Part shown: piece by piece, positions 12,401 through 15,427 of the stretch
How the letters are laid out: each line of letters starts with the position of its first letter
Numbering within the stretch: position 1 is the stretch's first letter
Assembly (NCBI GenBank): GCA_937981305.1
Contig: CALJPB010000218.1
Span: 1 to 15,427, forward strand
Source: an uncultured Selenomonas sp.
GTDB taxonomy: Bacteria; Bacillota; Negativicutes; Selenomonadales; Selenomonadaceae
Length of the DNA: 15,427 nt
Reading direction: 5' to 3'
Program-made: the position numbers and the translations under genes
The notes under the pieces: generated by a model
What the model was told of the DNA's origin: nothing
The model's database searches: none
What the model saw: only the letters and a program-made list of their open reading frames with translations

Positions 12401-13459
12401 GGAAAGACGCCCATCCGCCGTCACACTGCCGTTCACCGTCGTATTCGCCGTCGTCTTGACACTCTGACCGAGGAGCTTCGCGGAGGTATTCGAGGATGTT
12501 CCGCCGAATGCCTCGTTCTCGTCTGCCGTGTGCTCGGCATACGAAGAGAGCACGACATTTCGGTCTCCCGTAATCGCCGCACTCTTTCCGACGGTCAGCT
12601 CCGCCTTGATTTCGTTTTTGCTGCCGCTGAGGGGATTCGTGTATTTCGGAACATCGTCTGTTGTGTTGTTCAGCCGATTCGATGCCGCTGCGAGCACAAT
12701 GTCGCCGCCCGCGCCTGTCGTAGCGGTCAGCGTGCCAAGCCCCGCACTTGTGCTGCCCGCATTGACCAGCGCGGCAAAATTGAGGTCGTTCTGACTCGTG
12801 AGCTGCGCCGCACTTTCCGCAGAGCCGACCGTAATCACGGGCGCACCCAGACGAATGCCGCTCTGCGCGTTGAGCTGACCGTCAATGACGATGGAGCCGT
12901 CCGCATTCAGCGGGATCGTTCCCGCCTTGAGTGCATCCATATCCGCCGCCGTGACCTTGACGCGATTGTCCTGCAAATGGTCGTTGAACCAGTCTGTACT
13001 TGGTGTGAGTGCCGTAATACTGCCCGCATTGATGACGCCCGTTCTGCCGACCGCCATCCCCTCGGGGGACAGAAAGAACACATTGCCGCCGATGGTCGTC
13101 GCGTTTTTCAGCACATTGACCGTCCCGCGGATGTCGATGCGCCCCTGCACCATATTGACGAGCGTGTTCGCGCTCACCCCGCCCTTATACATCTGCAGAT
13201 TGGCGACGTTATTCTGATCGAGGATGAACTTTGAAAATGCGTTGGTCGCAAGATCGCCTTCGACCTTGTCCGGCACAACGGTCCACACGTTGTTCGATGT
13301 TGTAATCGTCCCCGCATTCGCCGCATCCATCTTTTGGATGTCCGTCGCGCCGTCTGCGTACGCAGCTGTGTGCCAGCCCGTCATGCCCCCCACCATCGCG
13401 GTGACTGCCAGCCCCAGACGAAATGCCTGTTTTCTTGCAAGTTTTCGATAGCTGCTCAT
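1..13459 (-). CDS. Giant TpsA filamentous adhesin, leukotoxin LktA-like family (C-terminus beyond the window)
   Basis: Secreted partner of a two-partner secretion system and probable surface adhesin or toxin-like fibre. Translated from ATG at 13459 the frame stays open to base 1, giving 4486 complete codons and no stop, so the gene is partial only because the window ends. Residues 1-35 form a signal peptide (basic n-region with R5, K6, R9, K10, R14; hydrophobic core; AYA before D36). Residues 36 to about 260 look like a TPS secretion domain and contain FxxPxG at 129-134 (FLSPEG), typical of LktA-family adhesins. The rest is rich in Ala, Gly, Val, Thr, Asn and Asp in beta-helix-like repeats, interrupted by charged helical inserts (roughly 804-890, 1105-1257, 1554-1610, 2525-2607, 3437-3560) and an aromatic-rich stretch (3967-4140). 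I find only two cysteines, C823 and C848. The start has a strong ribosome binding site. It lies 24 bases after tpsB, so it is surely cotranscribed. Family assignment rests on motif and architecture only; a generic FHA/hemagglutinin label is the alternative. Confidence 0.95.
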   Translation of the reverse strand, partial: MSSYRKLARKQAFRLGLAVTAMVGGMTGWHTAAYADGATDIQKMDAANAGTITTSNNVWTVVPDKVEGDLATNAFSKFILDQNNVANLQMYKGGVSANTLVNMVQGRIDIRGTVNVLKNATTIGGNVFFLSPEGMAVGRTGVINAGSITALTPSTDWFNDHLQDNRVKVTAADMDALKAGTIPLNADGSIVIDGQLNAQSGIRLGAPVITVGSAESAAQLTSQNDLNFAALVNAGSTSAGLGTLTATTGAGGDIVLAAASNRLNNTTDDVPKYTNPLSGSKNEIKAELTVGKSAAITGDRNVVLSSYAEHTADENEAFGGTSSNTSAKLLGQSVKTTANTTVNGSVTADGRLSATAKAKNIASEAGPLSNPAGLADEVAGVIAVNVDPSYMIMGSEATVKIGADAALTAKGADLTVTQDGKTVVQERALIVGADARSSVDAGATTSKIKFANIKHTNAVPAMAVAYAKAQSAANVTVEGHLTAEQGSVDVHAKSREDLIAAAHAKTTQLGAGADSTQIMNVAVLVARGNNDAQVEIGQGAAVTAEKQADITADATSKLETSASASGKENSLLNVAVNVTKQTSAAHTEVRGTVTGKTAANIHAYNTQLKNSVEASTAAGKSGMMTYFSNAAANTNTVTGLTQKIKNVIGGIRSKIGFPSDGLSSPIELDKLGEKISLGGAVNVLNEEQQANVLLAPHAVVRSDGAVKIDADSIIRGTHVRAQSAVNSHTDPNWYLTEDGKTERVQAHQTKETQGMGSFAVNVANIKNTAGVTTLAAEESGTSYAPNITGKSVDITADGHVLYTNIDDMISELRASFEEFKQYCAAFQGTHAATLTAAQDKAEAYLKKCDNDSAYIVSKEGLKEAKELAAAIKAVADVLKEDVTVPANLAERALVFANPSSYLTFQASAKFSGKGPTQENPDAEQAKIAGAAGVNFADVDNHAAVVLGRGTKVTAEDEVTVAASSKKQLVTLVGAPAWQAGADIAIGGNLGITVGDTTADTIVAEGTEITGKKAAIKATNSYDGIHLAVAAGKGGKIGFQGMANYVGGTSGAVTSVDDEAKITAAAAAQMNALNTTNITNIAGSAVLGTGAAIGLSAALNNVAQTSIAAIADNDAAEETPQDKTAEQRTEKQIRAAQKRAVQPFGNVNSADLYGTAAKKMAGAVQAETLDVNAEQKGLINAAAAAGAIATGDDTSEKGGIFDKIGQTVTTGKNMVGNGITKIDNKLQDLVGSSLKRQAEKKTVPINAVKNLGFNQKQPPFTLDLAGSASVNLSKVTTAAEMKGANVTLTTNAASPAAMKNLTVSAQDSSFTGAWGGALAVTWKTTTKSQNEDSANAGIAGAASVNVQRHRDVLALMSDNRIKGADSIENVAVQKGGTVAAALGLSVMKTSGNTVTSTAVPVSLTYNEGGSVTSAQMRDNYVNAAADGTALTGIQKTDLSNRAVSSNTQVSGGVSAGLVFGSKSSNAVGAVVAVSNLRNDVHADITQTRKDTGALRNIGALTNEAVSGMTQIGAAIGVGAASGSEHAAAVTGSFVVNNFANKTAAQLTRVTLTADSANVRADDKQEAGAYQEYLEERGIETSGDKYQEDFAKGKSNSSLAVDQDGNLTHSGGSTIVTAAASISAAAGSSAATAAGIGVGVGVIKNDFTAGVSGSDLELKGAQGLNVESVADTRAINVAAGVAGSGGIAAAGSASVIATNNETSAIVKDSTIKAQKLQANALTKSLLVNVAGQISVSAGGAGVAAGLATAVNMIDNNTTAALRGGRLTLSHDGIVNLNAQNIGGIEALTAGVAAGTQAAVSGAISVNVGKNDTRAEIAQYEVTKGRMVDAEIRGAKSVRVTTLDQTRQDAAVGGVSASTQGGAVGASVAFNALLGQQNTARISGAKIRLAEGGMVDVNAKNKGELNTVALNVAGSGGSVAFAGAAAVADVDQDTTAEIVSSDIEAEAGKTAGDVTVQADGKLTARTFAIVGSGSSEGAAIGAGVAVNLLDADTNAVISGGKIHAANVITDVRSDLDILNIGMGVAASSEGVAVSGSVAVNKIDNDTRAKITDGAKVTARKNAVVTAASDDRIQNYSGQLTASAEGAAAGVSVSTNIIGSHTDAEISGRGTEVISHTKNTDAATTVKDGLDHDKLYNAPLTLGTLTGLDGLSAGRKENTYRGVAVSASATHTENSFLVNAGVTGMGAVVSGTVNTNVIGGTTSAKITDATAKAAGADVSVRADDATNSGALVGTVSVAGEGAALGTGSSINLVNRTTQAAAERSTITAKNAAIAARSGQGIAALTMGVSFADEFGAANSNNFVRMEQHTNAALTDSKVDVSGLSVTADNLARLHANALTKGLAGYGVGAGVGTAVLLDRSTTEADVAGTTVSYADDQGETLVRAHNEEHLTNAVYSLGAAGLGGVGASIGGGDVRNTVKAVVRDSSLGSIKKDKNDTKPETAAKKITVTAENDLDFDEQSGVYGGGAVGASVGIAVNNFKSTVESVVTGSTLHAREAADITAHDAKTIRQLATNGAAGIAAVGLNIMVMNVGADLKDSYTMEEGSDKEKQRADLKQHTDNEKAQEQDAAARSQEGLSYVSSDNSGNALAEKTAPSTEAKASARAERSHIRADGNGSAISLSARDTMNITQLTMQAGVGGIAVGGAAGIVESRANAEVVTSGSKLRADTITLDSAKDGAAALKIYQGAAGAGAFNAAYGGLNMGGRNDLAISGTEMHGKTITGTTRDATTGKVEIIGVAAATGNGANILVGNAAHDGVQTMRVANSTLTADGDLTLSMTRAAKTADAPTLQTITKAAASGITFAGNGIAALARETGGMTMHLAKENTLAAAGALTLRTDNRADVRAETGALSASMIAAATATHASASFGTAENAYRNRILVGVEDQQGGRTDGENTLTGRTVTISAETNAKESAQLKALSAAGTAGVQVSTAKIGAYSDAKTLLSSRTNYRTAVISPTSAQPSGVKELQISTKNIHTQDLDARGIAAGGLFATATNYGAIKNVLHSDTTAYGTGSGSILHNAALTTDAEEVKKGKADGSGGALVAISPIAAWISDDTTLSAKTKLMGTWNLLGALDAKASTYDNTVHDVDALQAAIVGGSGTRLTKTLAQNAAVSVENAQIETVGAQNYEAKNVFSHADKDAASGYGAGTLSAGEVSSNMTETAKVTFKNSSAKTTGYAGITAQSLTEGTSKTTGIVKSAGVIPFTMMNGSLGVTYDNTVDAVNSHLATAKADANIALAARDNTEIRYEMNADTQGGLAGTASAALTSNITRGNTVRVDGASTLFSSNDVNLYTGRGIDPQTGERNLGTFKLSLLADATNRTGIPLRSAPKLDNKMTQTNTVSIERGAQVESVRHANLSAVSGYTQAYESATAYNIWSGKGAQSSLTTTANGEGDRKGETRHNEVQVDGSVTAGIHNRLSMSIRQTTPGMSEAKTNELAARLAAMTPAQKEALVQKTDVTEEERLLRDIYLLSEGSGTLGAGEEQWLYGKLVGTVKADITEGGEWFGKNAISYRNLTLNNPYLAEYNELMRAYFNVKKGSTEANNLKDALGSLKTTMEAEGFVAGDTILPSRTTIGLVLPNLAVSGGDVNLEADAVSGTGSLTAKGAPVVNVQSAAERRLIVQDVKISDPGGRVRLGETNLTGKQFGGAVHADTNTSDSAVTIHSTAAAADADIELHGDIITPGTITIQTDSSSIRSAERSNMRGANIKVEAPKGAVSQSSPNGTVFIGGDPRMEFSPPWMEKEIQNYVSDQLEKGNKTPLKFNNTGDFYTWLLTLTNDPEKRKQINLLANKATGSWVAGKDISIAARNVNINGIIQSGYTSYKVRLDQRAAKKLEDADRLRTEERLLVGGGETYWDDTGKALGYSPAVYYNAKEGYLFTDAMETGGGNITITGAIYSTGSGRIRARSGESDIDISTSGLARDLHLGAITNRAGGGRVTLNDRNTGKTTEYLSDGTYRSYTIGAKEADKGEFKKAPKGGGGEAFYAYYDPKKDLTYNWTGGRSGTKTQKSYSYGERFLANGHWTTGNVGSNVNKKNIENGTVRVSTATSNGDSLPSGVYFGTENMNGEYYRVDGDKYESKAEEIFPDPPAVTKYYGKWQEKDGKRVYNSDGTPHMINEGWGSALKYGIYFHQWNKVKTKGSSNTYRIAASNRIYVEFPRGHDKDNVNVPGGNVNGYAGGKVNVHAGGNLILDGAIRNITNSAYTVNLHSDRGRVESNLEKNGVVYTNNLNVVAGAGIKLHQSAADAANPSKLDLNAGNGAIDLTSQRGALQIVNARALMDTAIHARGSIRGVGTDHKTTVWGDNISLTSEEGGIDLSVLARSRVDATAKNDINLTNKYTGDMRVGRIESKVGGVYLTAEGAIVDAMPEEGRLSDAAERMERWRALGLTNAGDQAHESAKSAAAAKKERLDGLESLGKAAARSMSGAKATDAEVQALYEHYKNLSEAYLADEGIKTARAAYTAELKASHGAGWSAEEAYARTIGAAEDTFFA
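1040..1560 (-). other. Aromatic-rich region of TpsA
   Basis: Residues about 3967-4140 are unusually rich in Tyr and Trp ('EAFYAYYDPKKDLTYNW', 'YYGKWQEKDGKRVYN', 'GWGSALKYGIYFHQWNKV'), with at least five Trp in about 160 residues. The upstream repeats are almost free of aromatics. It is followed by a Gly/Asn-rich beta-helix return ('GGNVNGYAGGKVNVHAGGN'). A globular or ligand-binding module set in the fibre is inferred; no family was recognised. Confidence 0.5.
2780..3150 (-). other. Helical segment in the distal half of TpsA
   Basis: Residues about 3437-3560 are Ala/Glu/Leu/Lys-rich and predicted by eye to be helical ('EAKTNELAARLAAMTPAQKE', 'TEEERLLRDIYLLSEG', 'NPYLAEYNELMRAYFNVKKG'). It separates the main repeat region from a more sequence-complex distal part that again shows beta-strand patterning. 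No domain was recognised. Confidence 0.5.
5640..5885 (-). other. Highly charged coiled-coil-like insert in TpsA
   Basis: Residues about 2525-2607 contain a dense Lys/Glu/Asp/Gln run ('EEGSDKEKQRADLKQHTDNE', then 'KAQEQDAAARSQEG') followed by Ser/Ala/Glu-rich sequence ('EKTAPSTEAKASARAERS'). Composition is unlike the surrounding Gly/Ala/Val-rich repeats and suggests an exposed helix. It lies just after the main tandem repeat block ends. Confidence 0.5.
6030..9080 (-). repeat. Degenerate tandem repeat block in TpsA, about 55 residues (165 bp) per unit
   Basis: A core resembling V-x-V-N-x-[IVL]-x-x-x-T-x-A-x-[IV] recurs in phase. Examples are 'VAVNKIDNDTRAKI' (near 7343), 'VAVNLLDADTNAVI' (7503), 'SVNVGKNDTRAEI' (8045) and 'TAVNMIDNNTTAAL' (8210). 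Core centres fall near 9035, 8856, 8537, 8377, 8210, 8045, 7852, 7677, 7503, 7343, 7181, 6880, 6713, 6560, 6400, 6220 and 6040, so most steps are 153-195 bp. One slot (near 8690) holds a charged insert and one (near 7020) is unrecognisable. Between cores lie Gly/Ala/Ser-rich stretches followed by alternating hydrophobic strands. Units are diverged at DNA level, so these are old protein repeats. Tandem LktA-type repeats of about this length are known in the family. Confidence 0.7.
8630..8800 (-). other. Charged insert replacing one TpsA repeat unit
   Basis: Residues about 1554-1610 are acidic, lysine- and tyrosine-containing ('DDKQEAGAYQEYLEERGIET', 'GDKYQEDFAKGKSNSS'). They sit where the 55-residue repeat rhythm would predict another core. 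The repeats resume in phase on both sides (8856 and 8537), so this looks like a loop or small helical domain extruded from the beta-helix. Confidence 0.5.
9690..10145 (-). other. Charged, non-repeat linker region in TpsA
   Basis: Residues about 1105-1257 contain two polar helical stretches around an Ala-rich middle. The first is 'ETPQDKTAEQRTEKQIRAAQ'; the second runs from 'GGIFDKIGQTVTTGKNMVG' through 'ITKIDNKLQDLVGSSLKRQA'. It resembles a coiled-coil or stalk element between two beta-helix blocks. No family was recognised. Confidence 0.5.
10790..11050 (-). other. Helical insert in TpsA carrying its only two cysteines
   Basis: Residues about 804-890 depart sharply from the beta-helix composition. 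The stretch is Lys/Glu/Ala/Leu-rich and looks alpha-helical ('DMISELRASFEEFKQYC', 'AQDKAEAYLKKCDND', 'KEGLKEAKELAAAIKAVADV'). C823 (codon 10991..10993) and C848 (codon 10916..10918) are 25 residues apart, and I see no other cysteine in 4486 residues. Flanking sequence on both sides returns to beta-rich repeats. A disulfide-pinned helical hairpin protruding from the fibre is a reasonable inference; no known domain was recognised. Confidence 0.6.
12680..13354 (-). other. TPS secretion domain of TpsA with FxxPxG motif
   Basis: Residues 36 to about 260 are the conserved N-terminal region expected to be recognised by the POTRA domains of TpsB. It reads as short beta-strands with many Asn and Gly residues (for example 'VQGRIDIRGTVNV' and 'GGNVFFLSPEGMAVG'). 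FLSPEG at 129-134 fits the FxxPxG pattern of LktA-family adhesins, and the following 'GVINAGSI' is the typical next beta-helix rung. The end of the domain is approximate, placed near 'GGDIVLAAASNRL'. Confidence 0.75.
13355..13459 (-). other. Signal peptide of TpsA
   Basis: Residues 1-35 have a basic n-region, a hydrophobic stretch from about 15 to 28 (L-G-L-A-V-T-A-M-V-G-G-M), then AYA before Asp36, a good signal peptidase I site. It is of ordinary Sec length rather than the extended N-terminus seen in some very large TpsA proteins. Confidence 0.8.
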
Positions 13460-13463
13460 GATG

Positions 13464-13474
13464 CCTCTTCCTTT
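13464..13474 (-). promoter_or_regulatory. Ribosome binding site of tpsA
   Basis: On the minus strand AAAGGAAGAGG lies 4 bases (CATC) before the ATG at 13459. This purine-rich Shine-Dalgarno sequence fixes the tpsA start. It sits inside the 24-base tpsB-tpsA gap, leaving no room for a separate promoter or terminator there. Confidence 0.8.
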
Positions 13475-13483
13475 CATCCTTGA

Positions 13484-15163
13484 TTACAGCGTTGCGTTCA
13501 GGCTGAAGTGCAGCCGTGCGCCCTTTGTATTCGTATCATTGAGTTCTTTGCGCAGTGGGAATCCCACGGTAAGCTGCGCGTAAACCGGATCGCTTGCCGC
13601 CGTCCGTATGCCCAGCCCCCATGAAGACAGAATGTGATCGTCAAAGGCACTGTCGCCGTAGACAGCACCGCAGTCGTAAAACAGAAATCCGTAGGCACAG
13701 CTTTTGGGCAGCATGGGAAAGGCGTATTCGATGCTCGCCGCATAGCCGCTGTCGCCGCCCAGCAGAGACTCCTCGTAGCCGCGCACGCTCTGCGCACCGC
13801 CGATGTAGAACCGCTCCGCACTTGGAATGTAGTGTGCAAAGGCAACCTGTCCGTCCAGTCGCGCCGTAATCATCTGACTGCCGTGCGTGCGCGTCTGATA
13901 GAAGACATTGCCCTGATACATACTGTAGCGGCTTTCCTCCCGCCTGATGTTCTCGCTAGCGGCGGCACGGATGCCGTGCGTCATGAGAAGCGCGGACTTG
14001 CGCCCGTAAAGCGTCTCCGTCACGGAGATGTTCCAGCCATCCACCCGATCGTCGATCCAGTGATTTCCCGCAAAGTCCGTCTGCGCGTGCGTGCGTCCGT
14101 ACCCTGCGTACAGCTCCGTCTTGCGCTTCGTCGTAACGTAGAGCGGAATGTTGAAGCCGATGTTCACGCCCGTCGAATGTCCGCGCACATTCAGGGGTTC
14201 GAGTGGTCCTTGGACCATGCGCGTCGCATTCGCACTGTAGCCGATGCGCATGGTCGAGCCGTCCCGTCCGAGCGGTACCTGATAACTGCCGAGAAAGGAC
14301 TTCATGCCCCGCGCATCGAGCGTCATAAGTGTCAGACGATCGCGGCTCTTCGAAACGCTGCGGTTCGTATAGATGAGGCCGAAGCGCTCGCGCCCCGTCG
14401 AAACGCTGCCCATGTTGTCCGCGTAGAGGGCAAGGGTCTCATTGCGCGGCTCGGCGATCTCAAGCACATAGTCCGTCGTGCCCTCCTCCTTGCCTGCCGC
14501 CATACGCACGCGCAACGGCGCGTCATAGCTCGCGTTCCAGCGCAGGAGGTTTCGGTTCAATTCGTTGAAGTCCGGGATTTCCCCGCGCTCAATGCCGAGA
14601 CGGTATTCGAGGAAGGACTGCGCTGTGTGACGGTTGCCTTCCACTGCCACCGCACCCGTGCGTCCTTCGATCAACGTGATGTGCAGAATGCCGCCGCTGA
14701 TGGTCTGCGGCGCGAGCACAGCACGGCAGGTCAGCCGTCCGTGCGCCTCATACGCCTCATTGATTCGTGCGACAAGCGCATAGAGATCGCTGATCGTAAC
14801 ATCCTTTTCGAGAAGATCTGCAGCGAAGGCATCGAGTTCCTCCGCCGTGAAGATCGCGCTCCGATCAAAGGTCACGCCATGCAGAACGAAGTGCAGCGCC
14901 CCCTCTTCCTCCGTCTGCGTAACGGGCGGCGTATCCAGCCCCTCCTGCGCACCTGCACCCAGGCGTTCCTGCTGTGCACGGCGCTGCTGCTCGCGCTCCA
15001 TGCGGCTGAGCTGTGCTCCCGCGTCCTGCCCTGCGACCATATCCGCATCGGGGGGCGGTGCGGCAAGAGCCGTCTGGCCTCCCCCCATGAGACAGCAAAG
15101 TGTGCCGAGTCCGATGAGAAGACGAACATAATGGGAGTGATTCATTTCCTTTTCCACGATCAT
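13484..15163 (-). CDS. TpsB outer-membrane transporter (ShlB/FhaC/HecB family)
   Basis: Omp85-superfamily channel that exports the adjacent TpsA across the outer membrane. Numbering here is from the upstream ATG at 15169 (561 residues). A signal peptide with a Leu/Gly core ends in ALA-A at about residues 36-37. A Q/R/E-rich linker follows (about 54-70), then a POTRA_2-like domain (about 93-170), a second POTRA-like segment beginning near 'AVEGNRHTAQSFLEYRL', and a beta-barrel from about 250 to the end. Two family hallmarks are visible: VRGY at 462-465 and FxDxG at 497-501 (FYDCG), the lid-loop arginine motif and its barrel-wall aspartate partner. Length is normal for the family. I prefer the ATG at 15163 because AAAGGA lies 5 bases upstream; 15169 has that sequence with no spacing, and 15145 (just before the signal peptide) is a third possibility. 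The protein ends in Leu rather than the usual aromatic residue. It is the first gene of the operon, with tpsA immediately downstream. Confidence 0.95.
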   Translation of the reverse strand: MIVEKEMNHSHYVRLLIGLGTLCCLMGGGQTALAAPPPDADMVAGQDAGAQLSRMEREQQRRAQQERLGAGAQEGLDTPPVTQTEEEGALHFVLHGVTFDRSAIFTAEELDAFAADLLEKDVTISDLYALVARINEAYEAHGRLTCRAVLAPQTISGGILHITLIEGRTGAVAVEGNRHTAQSFLEYRLGIERGEIPDFNELNRNLLRWNASYDAPLRVRMAAGKEEGTTDYVLEIAEPRNETLALYADNMGSVSTGRERFGLIYTNRSVSKSRDRLTLMTLDARGMKSFLGSYQVPLGRDGSTMRIGYSANATRMVQGPLEPLNVRGHSTGVNIGFNIPLYVTTKRKTELYAGYGRTHAQTDFAGNHWIDDRVDGWNISVTETLYGRKSALLMTHGIRAAASENIRREESRYSMYQGNVFYQTRTHGSQMITARLDGQVAFAHYIPSAERFYIGGAQSVRGYEESLLGGDSGYAASIEYAFPMLPKSCAYGFLFYDCGAVYGDSAFDDHILSSWGLGIRTAASDPVYAQLTVGFPLRKELNDTNTKGARLHFSLNATL

Positions 15164-15165
15164 TT

Positions 15166-15174
15166 CCATCCTTT
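15166..15174 (-). promoter_or_regulatory. Ribosome binding site deciding the tpsB start
   Basis: The minus strand reads AAAGGATGG just before the ATG at 15163. AAAGGA has a 5-base spacer to that ATG, whereas it directly abuts the ATG at 15169. This favours a protein two residues shorter than the longest open frame. The signal peptide is intact with either start. Confidence 0.55.
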
Positions 15175-15192
15175 CGAGACATCTGCGCGTCG

Positions 15193-15220
15193 GTCGATTT
15201 TATATGAAATAGTCATCGAC
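15193..15220. repeat. Inverted repeat GTCGAT-N16-ATCGAC around the tpsB -10
   Basis: Perfect 6-bp arms at 15193..15198 and 15215..15220 sit 22 bp apart (arm start to arm start), about two helical turns. They bracket the candidate -10 box and abut the -35. The geometry suits a dimeric repressor, but 6-bp arms can arise by chance. Confidence 0.4.
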
Positions 15221-15226
15221 TGAAAA
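15199..15226 (-). promoter_or_regulatory. Candidate promoter of the tpsB-tpsA operon
   Basis: On the minus strand TTTTCA (15221..15226) and TATAAA (15199..15204) are separated by 16 bases, matching the sigma-70/sigma-A consensus at 4/6 and 5/6 positions. The inferred start near 15192 gives a leader of about 29 bases before the ATG at 15163. The upstream DNA is very AT-rich, and an alternative pair farther upstream (TTGTAT, 17 bases, TATATT, near 15245..15275) is possible. Confidence 0.45.
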
Positions 15227-15286
15227 TTTTATTTTATTCCACTTACAATATACTATTTAAGAAAAAACTATACAACAAATTTGCAG

Positions 15287-15316
15287 AAAGTGATAACATC
15301 TTACATTAAAGTGATA
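15287..15316 (+). repeat. Direct repeat AAAGTGATA at 21-bp spacing
   Basis: AAAGTGATA occurs exactly at 15287..15295 and 15308..15316, the copies starting 21 bp apart, two turns of B-DNA. It lies between the two divergent candidate promoters, upstream of both, so it would suit an activator or shared regulator binding on one face of the helix. The regulator is unknown. Confidence 0.45.
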
Positions 15317-15358
15317 CGTTGTCCGTCCGGAAGCACATTCGGAATCTTTCTGCTGCAG

Positions 15359-15387
15359 TTTACAATCCAAAAGACTTGTGCTAGGAT
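15359..15387 (+). promoter_or_regulatory. Divergent rightward promoter, extended -10
   Basis: TTTACA (15359..15364, 5/6 to TTGACA), a 17-base spacer, and TAGGAT (15382..15387) preceded by TGC, an extended -10. Transcription would start near 15394 and run out of the window. An ATG at 15424..15426, with GGGAAA a few bases upstream, may start that gene, but only four bases of it are present. Confidence 0.5.
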
Positions 15388-15427
15388 GAACGCACATATC
15401 TGTTTTAAAAGTCTGGGAAATCAATGG

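Larger units (their letters stand above)
15170..15427. other. AT-rich intergenic region upstream of tpsB
   Basis: This stretch of about 258 bases has no convincing gene. It carries the candidate operon promoter, the inverted and direct repeats and the divergent promoter listed separately. From about 15195 to 15320 it is markedly AT-rich compared with the GC-rich genes. No strong hairpin-plus-T-run terminator is visible on either strand, consistent with a region between divergently transcribed genes. Confidence 0.6.

Noticed and set aside
14865..15182. Minus-strand 105-codon frame overlapping the tpsB start
   Set aside because: Out of frame with tpsB, Arg/Gly/Ala-rich, no plausible domain.
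13634..15223. Plus-strand 529-codon open frame as a gene
   Set aside because: Antisense and codon-aligned to tpsB, whose minus-strand product has clear TpsB motifs.
15317..15345. TCCGGA...TTCGGAA stretch as a terminator hairpin
   Set aside because: Pairing is short and imperfect and no T-run follows on either strand.

Overview
The window is almost entirely one minus-strand two-partner secretion (type Vb) operon. It holds an outer-membrane TpsB transporter (about 13484..15163), then, 24 bases downstream, a giant secreted TpsA filamentous adhesin. The adhesin starts at 13459 and is still open when the sequence ends at base 1, so at least 4486 residues are encoded here and its C-terminus is missing. 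The long plus-strand open frames, including one of 2447 codons, are antisense shadows of these two genes and are not annotated as genes.

Layout, right to left (the direction of transcription): 15170..15427 is an AT-rich, apparently divergent intergenic region. It carries a candidate tpsB promoter, a 6-bp inverted repeat around its -10, a 9-bp direct repeat at 21-bp spacing, and a good extended -10 promoter pointing rightwards to a gene outside the window. Next is tpsB, with a signal peptide, a Q/R/E-rich linker, two POTRA-like segments and a beta-barrel with the VRGY and FxDxG motifs. Then comes tpsA: signal peptide, TPS domain with an FxxPxG motif, a very long Ala/Gly/Val/Thr/Asn-rich beta-helix region with a 55-residue periodicity, several charged helical inserts, an aromatic-rich distal region, and a helical segment at the left edge.

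How the parts work together: by established TPS biology, both proteins cross the inner membrane by Sec. The TpsB POTRA domains recognise the TpsA TPS domain in the periplasm, and the adhesin is threaded out through the TpsB barrel, folding into a long beta-helical fibre on the surface. The B-then-A order and the FxxPxG motif resemble the Fusobacterium necrophorum leukotoxin operon (lktBA) and the LktA-family filamentous adhesins.

Organism: the genes need an outer membrane. The GC-rich coding sequence with AT-rich intergenic DNA and the LktA-like family best suit a diderm Firmicute of the Selenomonas/Centipeda type (Negativicutes). This is inference; no phylogenetic marker is present. I see no RNA genes, insertion sequences, CRISPR arrays or convincing rho-independent terminators.
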